DNA from: Ancylomarina salipaludis
GTDB lineage: Bacteria > Bacteroidota > Bacteroidia > Bacteroidales > Marinifilaceae
Length of the DNA: 64,000 nucleotides
Direction: 5' to 3'
Assembly (NCBI RefSeq): GCF_004122035.1
Contig: NZ_SAXA01000005.1
Coordinates: 184,387 to 248,386 of the forward strand
A program made the position numbers and the translations under genes. This document shows positions 10,694 to 19,976 of the stretch, piece after piece. The notes beneath the pieces are model-generated. The model worked only from the letters and a program-made list of their open reading frames with translations, was not told the origin of the DNA and did no database searches. The stretch's first letter is position 1. Each line of letters opens with the position of its first letter.

Positions 10694-11552
10694 AGCAATT
10701 ATATCCAAAATCGAAGATTGGGCAGGGCAGAAGGTTGTGTCTGCTCGACCAATTGGTGGTGGCTGCGTTTCAAAAGCCGATTTATTGACTTTTGAAAAAG
10801 GTAGCACTTGTTTTATTAAGACGGCTAGTTCTGCGTCCGATATTTTTGAGAAAGAAGCAAAAGGCTTGCAGGAACTTAAAAAAGCGGCTTGTATACGTGT
10901 TCCGGAGGTGTTCTTTGTGGATAAGGATTGTTTGCTCTTAGAACAAATTCATATTGGAACGCAAGGATATGATTTTTTTTCAAATTTTGGTCGTCAATTG
11001 GCGCGTTTGCATCAGTATGGCGCACTTCGATTTGGTTTTCCCCAGGACAATTACATTGGGGCCACTCCCCAGATAAACATTTGTAATAAAGTCGAGGCCG
11101 AAAACTGGTGCGACTTTTATTACAACAAGCGATTACTCTATCAATATAAGTTAGCCGAAGAAAAAGCTTTGGTGGGGCCAGAACTTAAGAATGGTTTCAT
11201 TCTTTTAGAAAATAGAATTGAAGAGATTCTGGAGGGGAGCGAAGAAAAACCCGCTTTGCTTCATGGCGATTTATGGTCGGGAAATTTTCTTTGCGATTCA
11301 CAATCGAAGGCTTGTTTGATTGATCCCGCTGTATATTACGGACATCGCGAAGCCGAATTGGCCATGACAAGACTTTTTGGTGGTTTTGATGCCAGCTTTT
11401 ATACCAGCTATCAAAAGACCTATCCTTTGCCTGAGGGGTATGACTATCGTCAAAATATTTACATGCTGTACCATGTTCTTAATCATCTTAATCTGTTTGG
11501 GAATTCCTACTATGGTCAGGCAGTGAAATTGCTTTGGTCATATCTCGATTAA
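10680..11552 (+). CDS. fructosamine/ketosamine-3-kinase family protein
   Basis: Phosphorylates protein-bound ketoamines (fructos- or ribulosamines) so that the glycation adduct breaks down, a protein-repair reaction. The 290-residue chain has the aminoglycoside-phosphotransferase-like fold. It shows PIGGGCVSKADL at the N-terminus, the catalytic HGDLWSGN, and the metal-binding IDPAVYYGHREAELAM that is diagnostic for the FN3K family. Bacterial homologues often prefer ribulosamines or erythrulosamines to fructosamines, so the sugar is uncertain. The start overlaps the end of the upstream phosphatase. Confidence 0.94.
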   Translation: MENYRAIISKIEDWAGQKVVSARPIGGGCVSKADLLTFEKGSTCFIKTASSASDIFEKEAKGLQELKKAACIRVPEVFFVDKDCLLLEQIHIGTQGYDFFSNFGRQLARLHQYGALRFGFPQDNYIGATPQINICNKVEAENWCDFYYNKRLLYQYKLAEEKALVGPELKNGFILLENRIEEILEGSEEKPALLHGDLWSGNFLCDSQSKACLIDPAVYYGHREAELAMTRLFGGFDASFYTSYQKTYPLPEGYDYRQNIYMLYHVLNHLNLFGNSYYGQAVKLLWSYLD

Positions 11553-11704
11553 GACTCATCTTTTAACTTCTGCTCTTAATAGTGTATCCTGCATTCATTA
11601 TAGAATTAAATCAGTGTTAATGCCTTAAAGGATGCTTAAGTACTTATCTGAAATAAAAAACGATTTTCTTGTCTTTATATATAGACAAAAAGGCTTGAAA
11701 TGAC

Positions 11705-11712
11705 TAGATTTG
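11705..11712 (+). promoter_or_regulatory. -7 box for the small TPR gene
   Basis: TAGATTTG is a perfect TAnnTTTG match and predicts a short leader before ATG 11734. It overlaps the TTG at 11710, which therefore is not the start codon. No clear -33 element is seen. Confidence 0.45.
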
Positions 11713-11733
11713 CAGCATATTCATATAAGTAAG

Positions 11734-12021
11734 ATGGAAGAAATTCAAGATATATTATCAAAAGCTAAGTTACAGTTTGAAGCAGAAGAGTTTCAGTTAG
11801 CACTTAGTGATTACCGAAAAATTATTGATTTGGATCCAAATCATGTTGAGGCTAATTTCATGATTGGTGAAATTCATCATCAGCTTGGGGATTTAGCCAA
11901 AGCTTTGAGCTCTTATATCAAAGTGATTGATATTCAACCCGAACATCCCAAAGCAAATGTTAAGATTGAGATGATTAACACCATTCTTGACTATTTTAAC
12001 AAGGATATGCATAATCCTTAA
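11734..12021 (+). CDS. small TPR-repeat protein
   Basis: A 95-residue protein from ATG 11734 holding two tetratricopeptide repeats: AKLQFEAEEFQLALSDYRKI with DLDPNHVEA, then GEIHHQLGDLAKALSSYIKV with IQPEHPKA. Such proteins are protein-protein adaptors. There is no signal peptide, so it is cytosolic. It stands alone and its partner is unknown. Confidence 0.8.
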   Translation: MEEIQDILSKAKLQFEAEEFQLALSDYRKIIDLDPNHVEANFMIGEIHHQLGDLAKALSSYIKVIDIQPEHPKANVKIEMINTILDYFNKDMHNP

Positions 12022-12193
12022 TTAATGTTTATCTAAAATAGATAAATATTGTGCCTGATAAATATCGTATATAGATTCGTGAATAGGATGTTATTGTCTG
12101 AAATTAAAAGATTTAGGATTTTTTAACTAATTTTGGTTCTTTCTGAATAGTTAAAGGAATTCGGATTTATAGTTATTTTTCGGTAATTAATTA

Positions 12194-12201
12194 TATATTT
12201 G
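12194..12201 (+). promoter_or_regulatory. candidate -7 box of the haem operon
   Basis: TATATTTG matches TAnnTTTG and lies about 64 bases before the hemA ATG. The expected -33 TTTG is degenerate (ATTTTTC near 12174-12180). Confidence 0.35.
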
Positions 12202-12264
12202 GTAGGACTCAAACCGAGATCAGAACCAGTTATTATAGCGAAGAACTCAAAATTAGATTAATTT

Positions 12265-13521
12265 ATGTCATCGCAGATAAGAGAAAATTTACAAAAATTT
12301 TTCGTTTTAGGTGTTTCATATCGTAAAACGGCATTGGATGTACGAGGACGATTTTCCTTAACCCAAATGGATCAGGAAGCTTTGCTTCAGGATGCTAAAA
12401 AAGCAGGAATTGAGGGACTGATTGTTTTATCCACCTGTAACAGGACAGAAGTTTATGCCCATACCTCGGACATGGATTTGGTTAAAAAGCTTTTTCTAAG
12501 TTACTGTAAAGGGAACGAAAAAGATTTTCGATACAATGGTTATACCATACAGGGTAGCGACTGTATTAAGCACCTTTATAAAGTATGTTCCGGAATCGAT
12601 TCGCAGATTGTTGGTGATTTTCAGATTGTAGGACAGGTGAAAAATGCTTACCAATTATCTGAAGAATATCAGATGATTAATTCCTTTCTTAATCGTTTAT
12701 TCTCATTTGTATTTAAAGCCAGTAAGAAAATTAAAAATGAAACGGAATTGAGTCGTGGGGCTGCTTCTGTTTCGCATGCTGCTGTTCAATACATTAAGGA
12801 TAAGGTGTCGGATTTGGAGTCAGCAAATTATTTGCTTTTCGGGACGGGTGAAATTGGAAAAGATACGTGCAGCAATTTGTTGAAACACATGGGTAACCGT
12901 TCACTAACACTGGTTAATCGCAATGTGGATAAGGCAGAAGCATTGGCAAACAAATACGATATTAGCTACCGTGCCATGTCCGATTTGGCTGAAGAAGTTG
13001 CCAAGTCTGAAGTGATTATTGTGGCTACCGGTGCACCTCATCCAACCTTAAAGCTGGAGCATTTCGAAGGGGTAACGGATTGTAAGCTGGTTCTCGATTT
13101 ATCAGTTCCTCGTAACGTGGATAGAGCAATTGATGATTTGGAAAACACTTTGGTTATTACTGTTGATGAATTGTCGGAACATATTTCTGAAGCGATACAA
13201 CAACGTCTCGAATGCATTCCACAAGCCGAAGAAATTATTGATGATTCCATGCGTGAGTTTTATGGCTGGTTGGAGATTACTTTCCTGTCACCGGTTATTG
13301 TTGCTCTTAAAGATAATCTGAATAAAATACGGGAAAAGGAATTGGAATATCATCGTCCTAAGATGAATGAAGAAGAATTGAAACGAGTGGAAAAGATCAC
13401 ATCAAATTTGATGAATAAGATTGCCAGAGCCTGTATCAGTCACTTAAAAGATCATCACAAAACACAATCAAGTCCAATGGAAACTTTGAATATGCTTTTC
13501 CAGGAACCTGAAACAAAATAA
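12265..13521 (+). CDS. hemA: glutamyl-tRNA reductase
   Basis: Reduces Glu-tRNA(Glu) to glutamate-1-semialdehyde with NADPH, the committed step of C5 tetrapyrrole synthesis. The 418-residue enzyme shows the active-site STCNRTEVYA motif with catalytic cysteine, GIDSQIVGDFQIVGQVK, the NADPH-binding GTGEIGKD and a C-terminal helical dimerisation region. It heads the haem gene series hemA-hemC-hemB-hemE. A strong terminator separates it from hemC, so hemA may be expressed partly on its own. Confidence 0.97.
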   Translation: MSSQIRENLQKFFVLGVSYRKTALDVRGRFSLTQMDQEALLQDAKKAGIEGLIVLSTCNRTEVYAHTSDMDLVKKLFLSYCKGNEKDFRYNGYTIQGSDCIKHLYKVCSGIDSQIVGDFQIVGQVKNAYQLSEEYQMINSFLNRLFSFVFKASKKIKNETELSRGAASVSHAAVQYIKDKVSDLESANYLLFGTGEIGKDTCSNLLKHMGNRSLTLVNRNVDKAEALANKYDISYRAMSDLAEEVAKSEVIIVATGAPHPTLKLEHFEGVTDCKLVLDLSVPRNVDRAIDDLENTLVITVDELSEHISEAIQQRLECIPQAEEIIDDSMREFYGWLEITFLSPVIVALKDNLNKIREKELEYHRPKMNEEELKRVEKITSNLMNKIARACISHLKDHHKTQSSPMETLNMLFQEPETK

Positions 13522-13543
13522 AGCGTTTTTTATTAAAATATTG

Positions 13544-13578
13544 AGCCGTATAAACATGTTTATATGGCTTTTTTTTTA
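13544..13578 (+). terminator. terminator between hemA and hemC
   Basis: A 12-bp stem (AGCCGTATAAAC with GTTTATATGGCT, one G-U pair) is followed by about nine Ts. Confidence 0.82.
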
Positions 13579-13622
13579 CACCTTAGGTGAACGAAATATC
13601 AGCCTGTTTTTTGCAAGTGAAA

Positions 13623-13648
13623 GTTCAGTCTGTTTTACATTCATCAAG
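13623..13648 (+). repeat. probable remnant of the element at 17100-17310
   Basis: GTTCAGTCTGTTT (13623-13635) and TTCATCAAG (13640-13648) occur here close together. The same two blocks appear in the same order at 17213-17225 and 17281-17289. This looks like an internally deleted copy. Confidence 0.35.
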
Positions 13649-13703
13649 CACCATTAAAGCGAAAACAGTTCGTATAATATGGTGAAAACAATAAAGTTTG
13701 TCT

Positions 13704-14630
13704 ATGTCCCCAAAGAAGAAATTAATCGTTGCAACCCGTCCAAGCCTGCTGGCATATACTCAAACCATGCAAACAGTAGAACTCCTGCAAAAAGCTAATC
13801 CCGATATCGAATTCGAAGTAAAGAAATTCAGTACACAGGGCGATCGTGTTTTAAATCGTTCATTGACCGAATTTGGAACAACAGGTTTGTTTGTGAAGGA
13901 GCTTGAGCATGCACTTTTGGAAGGTGAGGCGGATATTGCAGTGCACAGTTTGAAAGATGTGCCAAGTTTTCATCCTGAGGGTTTAAAATTGGTAGCCTAT
14001 CCTGAACGGGAAGATTCTCGTGATGCGTTTCTGACTCGTGATGGACAACTGATTGAAGACATGCCTGAAGGTTTTGTCTTGGGAACAGGTAGTCCTCGTC
14101 GACGTGTGCAGTTGGCACATATCCGTCCTGATATTGAATTTAAAGAGATTCGTGGCAATATCGATACCCGCAAGCAAAAATTAATGGATGGCGAATACGA
14201 TGCAATTATACTGGCTGCTGCCGGCATGAACCGCATGGGAAACCCAGCCAGCGAAGATTGTCTTTTGGATGTGGATATGTGTATTCCAGCTATTGGACAA
14301 GGGGCTATTGCGATCGAAACACGATCAGACGATGCTGAAACCATTGCCAGAGTTGCCAGGGTAAATCACAAACCCACTGAGCTAGCAGTATTGGCCGAGC
14401 GTGCCTTTATGGCTGAAATTGAAGGAGGTTGTAAGTTTCCTTTGGCGGCACATGCTGTAGTTGATGGTAATCTTCTGAATATGATTGCCATTGTTGGCGA
14501 CCTTAAATCAGGCGATTTTATTGTTGAGAGCATCGAAGTTCCGGTTGAGGATTCTGTTGCTAAGTCAGCAGAATTGGCTAAAAAAATGAAGGCAGCTTGC
14601 GCTGAAAAAGGCATCAATTTTTATTTGTAA
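13704..14630 (+). CDS. hemC: porphobilinogen deaminase (hydroxymethylbilane synthase)
   Basis: Polymerises four porphobilinogens into hydroxymethylbilane on a dipyrromethane cofactor. Diagnostic pieces are HSLKDVPS, GTGSPRRRVQLAHIRPD, RGNIDTR, IPAIGQGAIAIE and EGGCKFPLAAHA, whose cysteine holds the cofactor. The ATG at 13704 is preferred to the in-frame TTG two codons earlier. The next pathway enzyme after this step, HemD, is not found beside it or elsewhere in the window. Confidence 0.97.
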   Translation: MSPKKKLIVATRPSLLAYTQTMQTVELLQKANPDIEFEVKKFSTQGDRVLNRSLTEFGTTGLFVKELEHALLEGEADIAVHSLKDVPSFHPEGLKLVAYPEREDSRDAFLTRDGQLIEDMPEGFVLGTGSPRRRVQLAHIRPDIEFKEIRGNIDTRKQKLMDGEYDAIILAAAGMNRMGNPASEDCLLDVDMCIPAIGQGAIAIETRSDDAETIARVARVNHKPTELAVLAERAFMAEIEGGCKFPLAAHAVVDGNLLNMIAIVGDLKSGDFIVESIEVPVEDSVAKSAELAKKMKAACAEKGINFYL

Positions 14631-14650
14631 AAATTAAATTTAAAATAGAT

Positions 14651-14668
14651 TACCTGATTGATCAGGTA
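14651..14668 (+). promoter_or_regulatory. perfect palindrome between hemC and hemB
   Basis: TACCTGAT-TG-ATCAGGTA is an 8-bp perfect inverted repeat starting 53 bases before the hemB ATG. No T tract follows, so it is not a standard terminator. It could be an operator or an RNA-processing hairpin. Confidence 0.35.
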
Positions 14669-14703
14669 TCATATACTTATAACCTATAAACACTATTTAT
14701 AAT

Positions 14704-15693
14704 ATGAGTTTACGTCCATTGTTTCCTCAGACACGTTTAAGAAGACTTCGCTACAGCAAAGTTGTACGCAATATGGTTGCTGAAACCTCGCTTTCGGCTG
14801 ATGATTTAATTATGCCACTTTTTGTGTGTCCGGGTGAGAAGGTTAAAAACCCAATCAAATCAATGCCGGGTAACGATCAGTTATCGGTTGATTTATTGGT
14901 AGAAAAATGTAAAGATCTGTACGCTTCGGGTGTTAAGTCTGTTTTGCTTTTTGGTATTCCTGAGTCGAAAGACGAAGATGGAACAGTGGCGACACACGAA
15001 CATGGTATTGTTCAGAAGGCAACACGTGCGATTAAGGAGGTATTGCCGGAAATGTACATCATTGCTGATATTTGTAATTGCGAATACACTACTCACGGAC
15101 ATTGCGGAACCATTATCGATGGGGATGTGGATAACGACAGTACTTTGGTAACACTTTCGGCACAAGCGGTATCATTGGCTGAAGCCGGTGTTGATATGGT
15201 CGCTCCAAGTGATATGATGGATGGTCGAATTGGACATATGCGTGCCGCTTTAGATGAGAACTGTTTCGAAAAAATTCCAATCATGGCTTATTCAGCTAAA
15301 TATGCATCAGGATTTTACGGTCCTTTTAGAGATGCGGCTGATTCTGCCCCTCAGTTTGGTGACCGCAGCACATATCAGATGGATCCTCGAAACAGCGACG
15401 AAGCCATGCGCGAAGTAGAAGCCGATATTGCCGAAGGTGCTGATATTGTAATGGTGAAACCAGCTTTGAGTTACCTGGATGTGATTTACCGTTGCAAGCA
15501 TGAGTTTAATATGCCTGTTGCTGCCTACAATGTGAGTGGCGAATTTTCTATGGTGAAAGCGGCCGAAGAAAGAGACTGGATTGACGGACAGCGTGTGATG
15601 ATGGAGATTATGACATCGATTAAACGTGCCGGTGCTGATATCATTATCACTTACCATGCACAGGAAGTTGCTGAGATTTTAAACAAGAGATAA
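14704..15693 (+). CDS. hemB: delta-aminolevulinic acid dehydratase
   Basis: Condenses two 5-aminolevulinates to porphobilinogen. The 329-residue protein carries the cysteine-rich catalytic zinc site (ICNCEYTTHGHCG, spacing C-x-C-x7-C), so it is a zinc-type enzyme. The Schiff-base lysines lie in MAYSAKYASGFYGPFRDAA and IVMVKPALSYLDVI. It sits between hemC and hemE on the same strand. Confidence 0.97.
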   Translation: MSLRPLFPQTRLRRLRYSKVVRNMVAETSLSADDLIMPLFVCPGEKVKNPIKSMPGNDQLSVDLLVEKCKDLYASGVKSVLLFGIPESKDEDGTVATHEHGIVQKATRAIKEVLPEMYIIADICNCEYTTHGHCGTIIDGDVDNDSTLVTLSAQAVSLAEAGVDMVAPSDMMDGRIGHMRAALDENCFEKIPIMAYSAKYASGFYGPFRDAADSAPQFGDRSTYQMDPRNSDEAMREVEADIAEGADIVMVKPALSYLDVIYRCKHEFNMPVAAYNVSGEFSMVKAAEERDWIDGQRVMMEIMTSIKRAGADIIITYHAQEVAEILNKR

Positions 15694-15775
15694 ATTTAAG
15701 TTTTCTGTTATCGGTTTTCAATTGCCCGCTTTCACAAGCGATAAAATTTTGACAACGGATAACTTTTGATAACCG

Positions 15776-16819
15776 ATGACTAATTATATGACAAATTCTA
15801 TTTTTCTAGATACAATCAATGGCATTAAGCGCGAGCGTCCACCTGTGTGGTTTATGCGCCAGGCCGGACGTGTTTTACCTTCGTATATGAAACTGCGCGA
15901 AAGCTATGGTTTTAAACATATGATGGAGGAGCCCAAGTTAGCAGCAGAAGTAACTTTGCTTCCTGTTCACGATTTGGGTGTTGATGCGGCCATTCTTTTT
16001 TCAGATATTCTGGTGATTCCTGAGGCATTGGGTATGGAATTGAGTTTCGAAGGCAAGGGGCCAACATTTAAAACAGCCCTTAAGGATGTGGAAGATCCTT
16101 TGCATTTCCTTACGGATATGCCCGAGCGATTGGAACACATTTATCAGGCAATTGATCAGATTTTAGCAACCAAACCTGCTGAGGTACCTTTGATTGGTTT
16201 CTGCGGCGGACCATTGACAACCCTTTGTTATATGTTCCAGGGTTTTAGCCAAAATTTGAATTTCCCTGACTTTGTTCCTGCTATTTATCGCGATAAGTCT
16301 ACCATGAAAAAATTGGTGACCCGTATCACCGAAATGAGTATTCATTATGCGCTAAAGCAAGTGGAACATGGGGTACAGGCTTTCCAGTTGTTCGAAACCC
16401 ATGCTGGTTTGATTCCTATCGAATTGTACAAAGAGGTGTTCTTACCATCGGTAAAAGCAATTCTGGGTGCGGTGCGTACAAAAGGCGTCAAAACTATTTA
16501 TCTGCCTAAAGGCTTGGGAACAGGTATCAATATGGTAAACCACGACTTGTGCGACTGTGTGAGTGTCGATTGGCAAACACCATTGCACGAAGTACGTCCT
16601 ATTGTAGGCGAGGAGATGATTCTTCAGGGGAACTTCGATCCTAGAATCCTGCTTGCCGATAAAAACGCCATTGATCAGGAATTCGAATACTATTTAAATT
16701 ATGGTCGTAAAGATCACAAGTGGATTTTCAACCTGGGACACGGTTTATTACCTGAGATTCCTGTTGAGAATGTTCAATATCTGATTGATAAAGTGAAAAC
16801 TTCAGATTGGGGACGATAA
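15776..16819 (+). CDS. hemE: uroporphyrinogen decarboxylase
   Basis: Removes four acetate carboxyls from uroporphyrinogen III to give coproporphyrinogen III. The signatures RPPVWFMRQAGRVLPSYM and the GFCGGPLTTLCYMFQG region are clear, and the length (347) is standard. Translation may start at ATG 15776 or at ATG 15788 (MTNSIFLDTI). The first ATG falls inside AACCGATGA, which can pair with TTATCGGTT about 60 bases upstream (15708-15716), so a hairpin could hide it. A terminator follows at once, making this the end of the haem series. Confidence 0.96.
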   Translation: MTNYMTNSIFLDTINGIKRERPPVWFMRQAGRVLPSYMKLRESYGFKHMMEEPKLAAEVTLLPVHDLGVDAAILFSDILVIPEALGMELSFEGKGPTFKTALKDVEDPLHFLTDMPERLEHIYQAIDQILATKPAEVPLIGFCGGPLTTLCYMFQGFSQNLNFPDFVPAIYRDKSTMKKLVTRITEMSIHYALKQVEHGVQAFQLFETHAGLIPIELYKEVFLPSVKAILGAVRTKGVKTIYLPKGLGTGINMVNHDLCDCVSVDWQTPLHEVRPIVGEEMILQGNFDPRILLADKNAIDQEFEYYLNYGRKDHKWIFNLGHGLLPEIPVENVQYLIDKVKTSDWGR

Positions 16820-16843
16820 GCCTCACTCAAAGTTATATAATAC

Positions 16844-16871
16844 AAAGCCGACTTTTACGAGTCGGCTTTTT
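16844..16871 (+). terminator. terminator after hemE (repeated hairpin, copy 1)
   Basis: A 10-bp perfect stem (AAAGCCGACT with AGTCGGCTTT), loop TTTACG, then T5. The same hairpin recurs at 19928 and 29487. Confidence 0.9.
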
Positions 16872-17099
16872 GTTTGCTTTTTTTATTGAGGTGTGTCGTC
16901 CCGAAATAAGATGTATCTAAGTGATTAAATATATTTTAGGATTATCTTTTAAATATTTCGCTCAAGCCGCTAGGCTTCCACTTTTACTCATATAATAATA
17001 TCACATTAAGGAATTCATGATTTTCCAATCTCCTTTAATGAGAAAAGTAGATAACCCCGAAGAGCTCATGATTACTAGAAATTACATTTGCAAATAAAG

Positions 17100-17310
17100 A
17101 ATGATTGAAATCGTGAGACGATTTTTTGTTTCTGGCCTCGGCAACGCAAGTGGGGGCCCCATAGGTGAAAAAGGCGTTAAAACAGAATGCTGTTTGAGTG
17201 AGGTACGAACGAGTTCAGTCTGTTTAGCCTTTGAACCGTGATGGGTCACTGAGTGCCGGAGCCATTGATTTTTGTTACTTTTCATCAAGGAAAAGTAAAT
17301 AAAGAGAAAG
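17100..17310. repeat. structured, repeat-like non-coding element
   Basis: The 16.87-17.67 kb gap holds no gene. This part is more GC-rich than its surroundings and can fold: AAACAG/CTGTTT around 17180-17195, an alternative pairing of AAGGC...AAAACAG with CTGTTTAGCCTT (17172-17232), and TTACTTTT/AAAAGTAA around 17275-17298. Two sequence blocks recur at 13623-13648. From memory, similar stretches occur between genes in other Bacteroidota, which suggests an interspersed repeat or small RNA. Weak ORFs across it look like artefacts. From 17310 to 17675 I see only a possible -7 box (TAATTTTG at 17621-17628) for the kinase. Confidence 0.45.
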
Positions 17311-17675
17311 AATGGTTTGTATCACGTATCTAGGGTTTTTCCTGTTTTAAGTTTTTTAGAATTTATTCTTGAGATTAGAAAGCCCCAGCTTTTATCAGTG
17401 ATTCTGAATTAAGGGACTGAATTTATTGATATTCTTATAGCCATTTTGGTTTAAACAATAGCTCTTTGGAGGATACATAAAAAAACAGTTGCCACATGCT
17501 TGTTTGATATGATTTCAAAACAAGGAAAGAATATCTTCTCAGGATTATTGATCGATTGAACACACATACGTCCCCTTAAAAACACTCATTGCTTCGGAAA
17601 TAGGTTCTGTAATTTGGTAATAATTTTGACTTTTTCTGTATCTTCCATCCCTGTTGTAAATTAAATAAATCAAGA

Positions 17676-19904
17676 ATGAATATGCGAAAATTTAAGATGA
17701 ATAAATTCATATCTCTCAACCGGTATTTTTTCATACCCATTGCATTAATTCTATTCTTTCTAAGCTTTTATTTGATTTATGGTGATATTAAAAACAACAC
17801 CATCAATGATTTTAATAAAGAACAATTACTACTAGCCGAAACGGCCTCTCAGGGGATTACATATTTCTTCGATGACTATCAATCCGAACTTGAATTTTTG
17901 GCGAAGTTTAAAGAAATTATCGATTTTTCGGATGAGAGTAAAGCCTTGATGGCAAACTATTATGAAACTCATAAAAGTATTGTTACCGCTATTACAAGAA
18001 TAGATAAATCAGGTGTAATCCAATATACTTATCCCTACAATCAATCAGCAATAGGACGTGATATTTCTTATCAAAATCATATTCAGCAAATTCTTGTTAA
18101 TCAGAAGCCGGTTTTAAGTGATGTGTTTATGTCGGCGCAAGGATTTTTAGCAATTGCTTTGCATGTTCCGGTGTTTAAAAACAAAAGCTTTGTAGGGAGT
18201 CTTGCCGTTTTAATTCCAATTGATGAATTGGGGAAACTGTATCTCGGAAAAATAAAGAACAGAAAAAACGGACATGCCTGGCTCCTTAGCGAAAATGGGG
18301 TTGAGATTTATTGTCCTGTAAGCGGGCATACAGGGAAATCTATTCTTGAAATCACAGAACACGAGGCGTCTACCCTTGAGATGCTCGAGAAAATAAAAAA
18401 TAACAAAACGGGAACCGGAAAAATTACCCACAAGGAAGGATACGAAGAAGTTAAAACAAAGGAGCTGGATTTGTTTTACGCCTTTTACCGCATTCCGCTT
18501 GGCAATACCTATTGGACCATTCTTATTTCCTATCAGAAAACAGATATTTATATCGCCCTGTCAAGGCTTCGCAATCGCTTAATATTCGTTTTTTCGCTGC
18601 TGTTTATAGCTCTCTCATTTTATTTTTATTCGCTGACTAAAGTTCGTAATCTTTTAAGAGAAGAAACAAAACGAAAAGAGGCCGAAAAAACATTGCTTAA
18701 AAGCGAAGAGAAATTCCGTAAAATATTTGACGATCATGCCGCGGTAAAATTGCTTATCGATCCCAACACCTGTAAGATAATTGACGCTAATAAATCTGCG
18801 GCCAACTATTATGGATGGAGCTGCGACGATTTAAAAAAGATGCAAGTTGGGCAACTCGATCTTAATTCGTCAGAGGAAATAAAAAGGAGGATTGAGGGAG
18901 TCTTGTTTGAAAATAAAGATCAGTTTGAATCCAAACATCAATTAAAAGATGGTTTGGTAAGGGATGTTGAAATACTATGCAGTAAAATCAAAATCGATCA
19001 TCAGGATGTGTTGCATTTAATTATCCACGACATATCCAAGCGTAAAACGGCTGAGCAATTGCTACAGGAAAAAACGGATAAAATAGAATTACAAAATAAA
19101 AAGTACCAGAAGGTTAACGAAGCACTCAATCAAACCAATCGGGAATTGATCAAAGCCAAGGAAAAAGCCGAAGAAAGCGACCGGATTAAAACGGCATTCC
19201 TGCACAATATATCGCACGAAATACGAACGCCCATGAATGCCATTGTGGGCTTTTCAGGCTTACTTAATACCCCCGATTTGCAAGCTGAAGATAGTCAACA
19301 TTACACCGACCTGATTATACAGAGCAGCGATCAATTGCTTTCTATCATCAACGATATTGTGAGTGTTGCCTCCATTGAGGCCGGAGAGGAAAAAGTGCAG
19401 GAAAAAGAGGTTAATATCAACTTCATCTGTAAACAAATAAAGGAGCAATTCGGTAGTGCAGACAGCAATCCCGATGTCAGCTTTGGTTTACAAACCGGAT
19501 TAGCCGACGAGGCATCCTGTGTTGTAAGCGACTCAATTAAATTGACTCAAATACTAACGAACCTTGTGGACAATGCCCTGAAATTTACACCCAAAGGCTT
19601 TGTTAATTTCGGATACACACGAAAAGACGAGCTTCTGGAATTCTATGTTGAGGATTCTGGTATTGGCATTCCTGCTGATATGCACAACGAGATATTTAAA
19701 CGCTTTCGTCAGGTTGAATTGACTTCAGCCCGAAGCTATGGCGGTTCGGGTTTGGGCTTGGCTATTTCAAAGACCTATGTTGAAATGCTTGGCGGCAGTA
19801 TTGGGCTAAGTTCCGAAGTGGGGAAAGGTTCGGTATTTACCTTTACCCTTCCTTACAAAAGGGTCAATTCAGAAGCGACAGCTAAGCTTCCTTCAATGAC
19901 TTAA
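17676..19904 (+). CDS. membrane sensor histidine kinase (Cache-PAS-HisKA-HATPase)
   Basis: A 742-residue two-component kinase. A membrane segment at about 17-35 is followed by a periplasmic sensor of dCache type (about 40-295, with ITRIDKSG and SQGFLAIALHVPVFK-like wording), a second membrane segment at 301-320, a PAS domain (about 340-455), a coiled coil, and the HisKA H-box FLHNISHEIRTPMN with phospho-acceptor His514. The ATP-binding N, G1 and G2 boxes are NLVDNALKF, DSGIGIP and GGSGLGLAI. No receiver domain or response regulator is adjacent, so it is an orphan kinase whose partner is elsewhere. Cache ligands are usually small metabolites; the ligand is unknown. Confidence 0.95.
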   Translation: MNMRKFKMNKFISLNRYFFIPIALILFFLSFYLIYGDIKNNTINDFNKEQLLLAETASQGITYFFDDYQSELEFLAKFKEIIDFSDESKALMANYYETHKSIVTAITRIDKSGVIQYTYPYNQSAIGRDISYQNHIQQILVNQKPVLSDVFMSAQGFLAIALHVPVFKNKSFVGSLAVLIPIDELGKLYLGKIKNRKNGHAWLLSENGVEIYCPVSGHTGKSILEITEHEASTLEMLEKIKNNKTGTGKITHKEGYEEVKTKELDLFYAFYRIPLGNTYWTILISYQKTDIYIALSRLRNRLIFVFSLLFIALSFYFYSLTKVRNLLREETKRKEAEKTLLKSEEKFRKIFDDHAAVKLLIDPNTCKIIDANKSAANYYGWSCDDLKKMQVGQLDLNSSEEIKRRIEGVLFENKDQFESKHQLKDGLVRDVEILCSKIKIDHQDVLHLIIHDISKRKTAEQLLQEKTDKIELQNKKYQKVNEALNQTNRELIKAKEKAEESDRIKTAFLHNISHEIRTPMNAIVGFSGLLNTPDLQAEDSQHYTDLIIQSSDQLLSIINDIVSVASIEAGEEKVQEKEVNINFICKQIKEQFGSADSNPDVSFGLQTGLADEASCVVSDSIKLTQILTNLVDNALKFTPKGFVNFGYTRKDELLEFYVEDSGIGIPADMHNEIFKRFRQVELTSARSYGGSGLGLAISKTYVEMLGGSIGLSSEVGKGSVFTFTLPYKRVNSEATAKLPSMT

Positions 19905-19927
19905 GTATTCAATTATTTGTTTGTAAC

Positions 19928-19955
19928 AAAGCCGACTTTTGCGAGTCGGCTTTTG
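19928..19955. terminator. bidirectional terminator (repeated hairpin, copy 2)
   Basis: AAAGCCGACT and AGTCGGCTTT pair around loop TTTGCG. It lies between the kinase and the convergent helical-protein gene. The stem is identical to those at 16844 and 29487; only one loop base differs. Confidence 0.85.
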
Positions 19956-19976
19956 TATATAATAGAGGGGGGGAGT

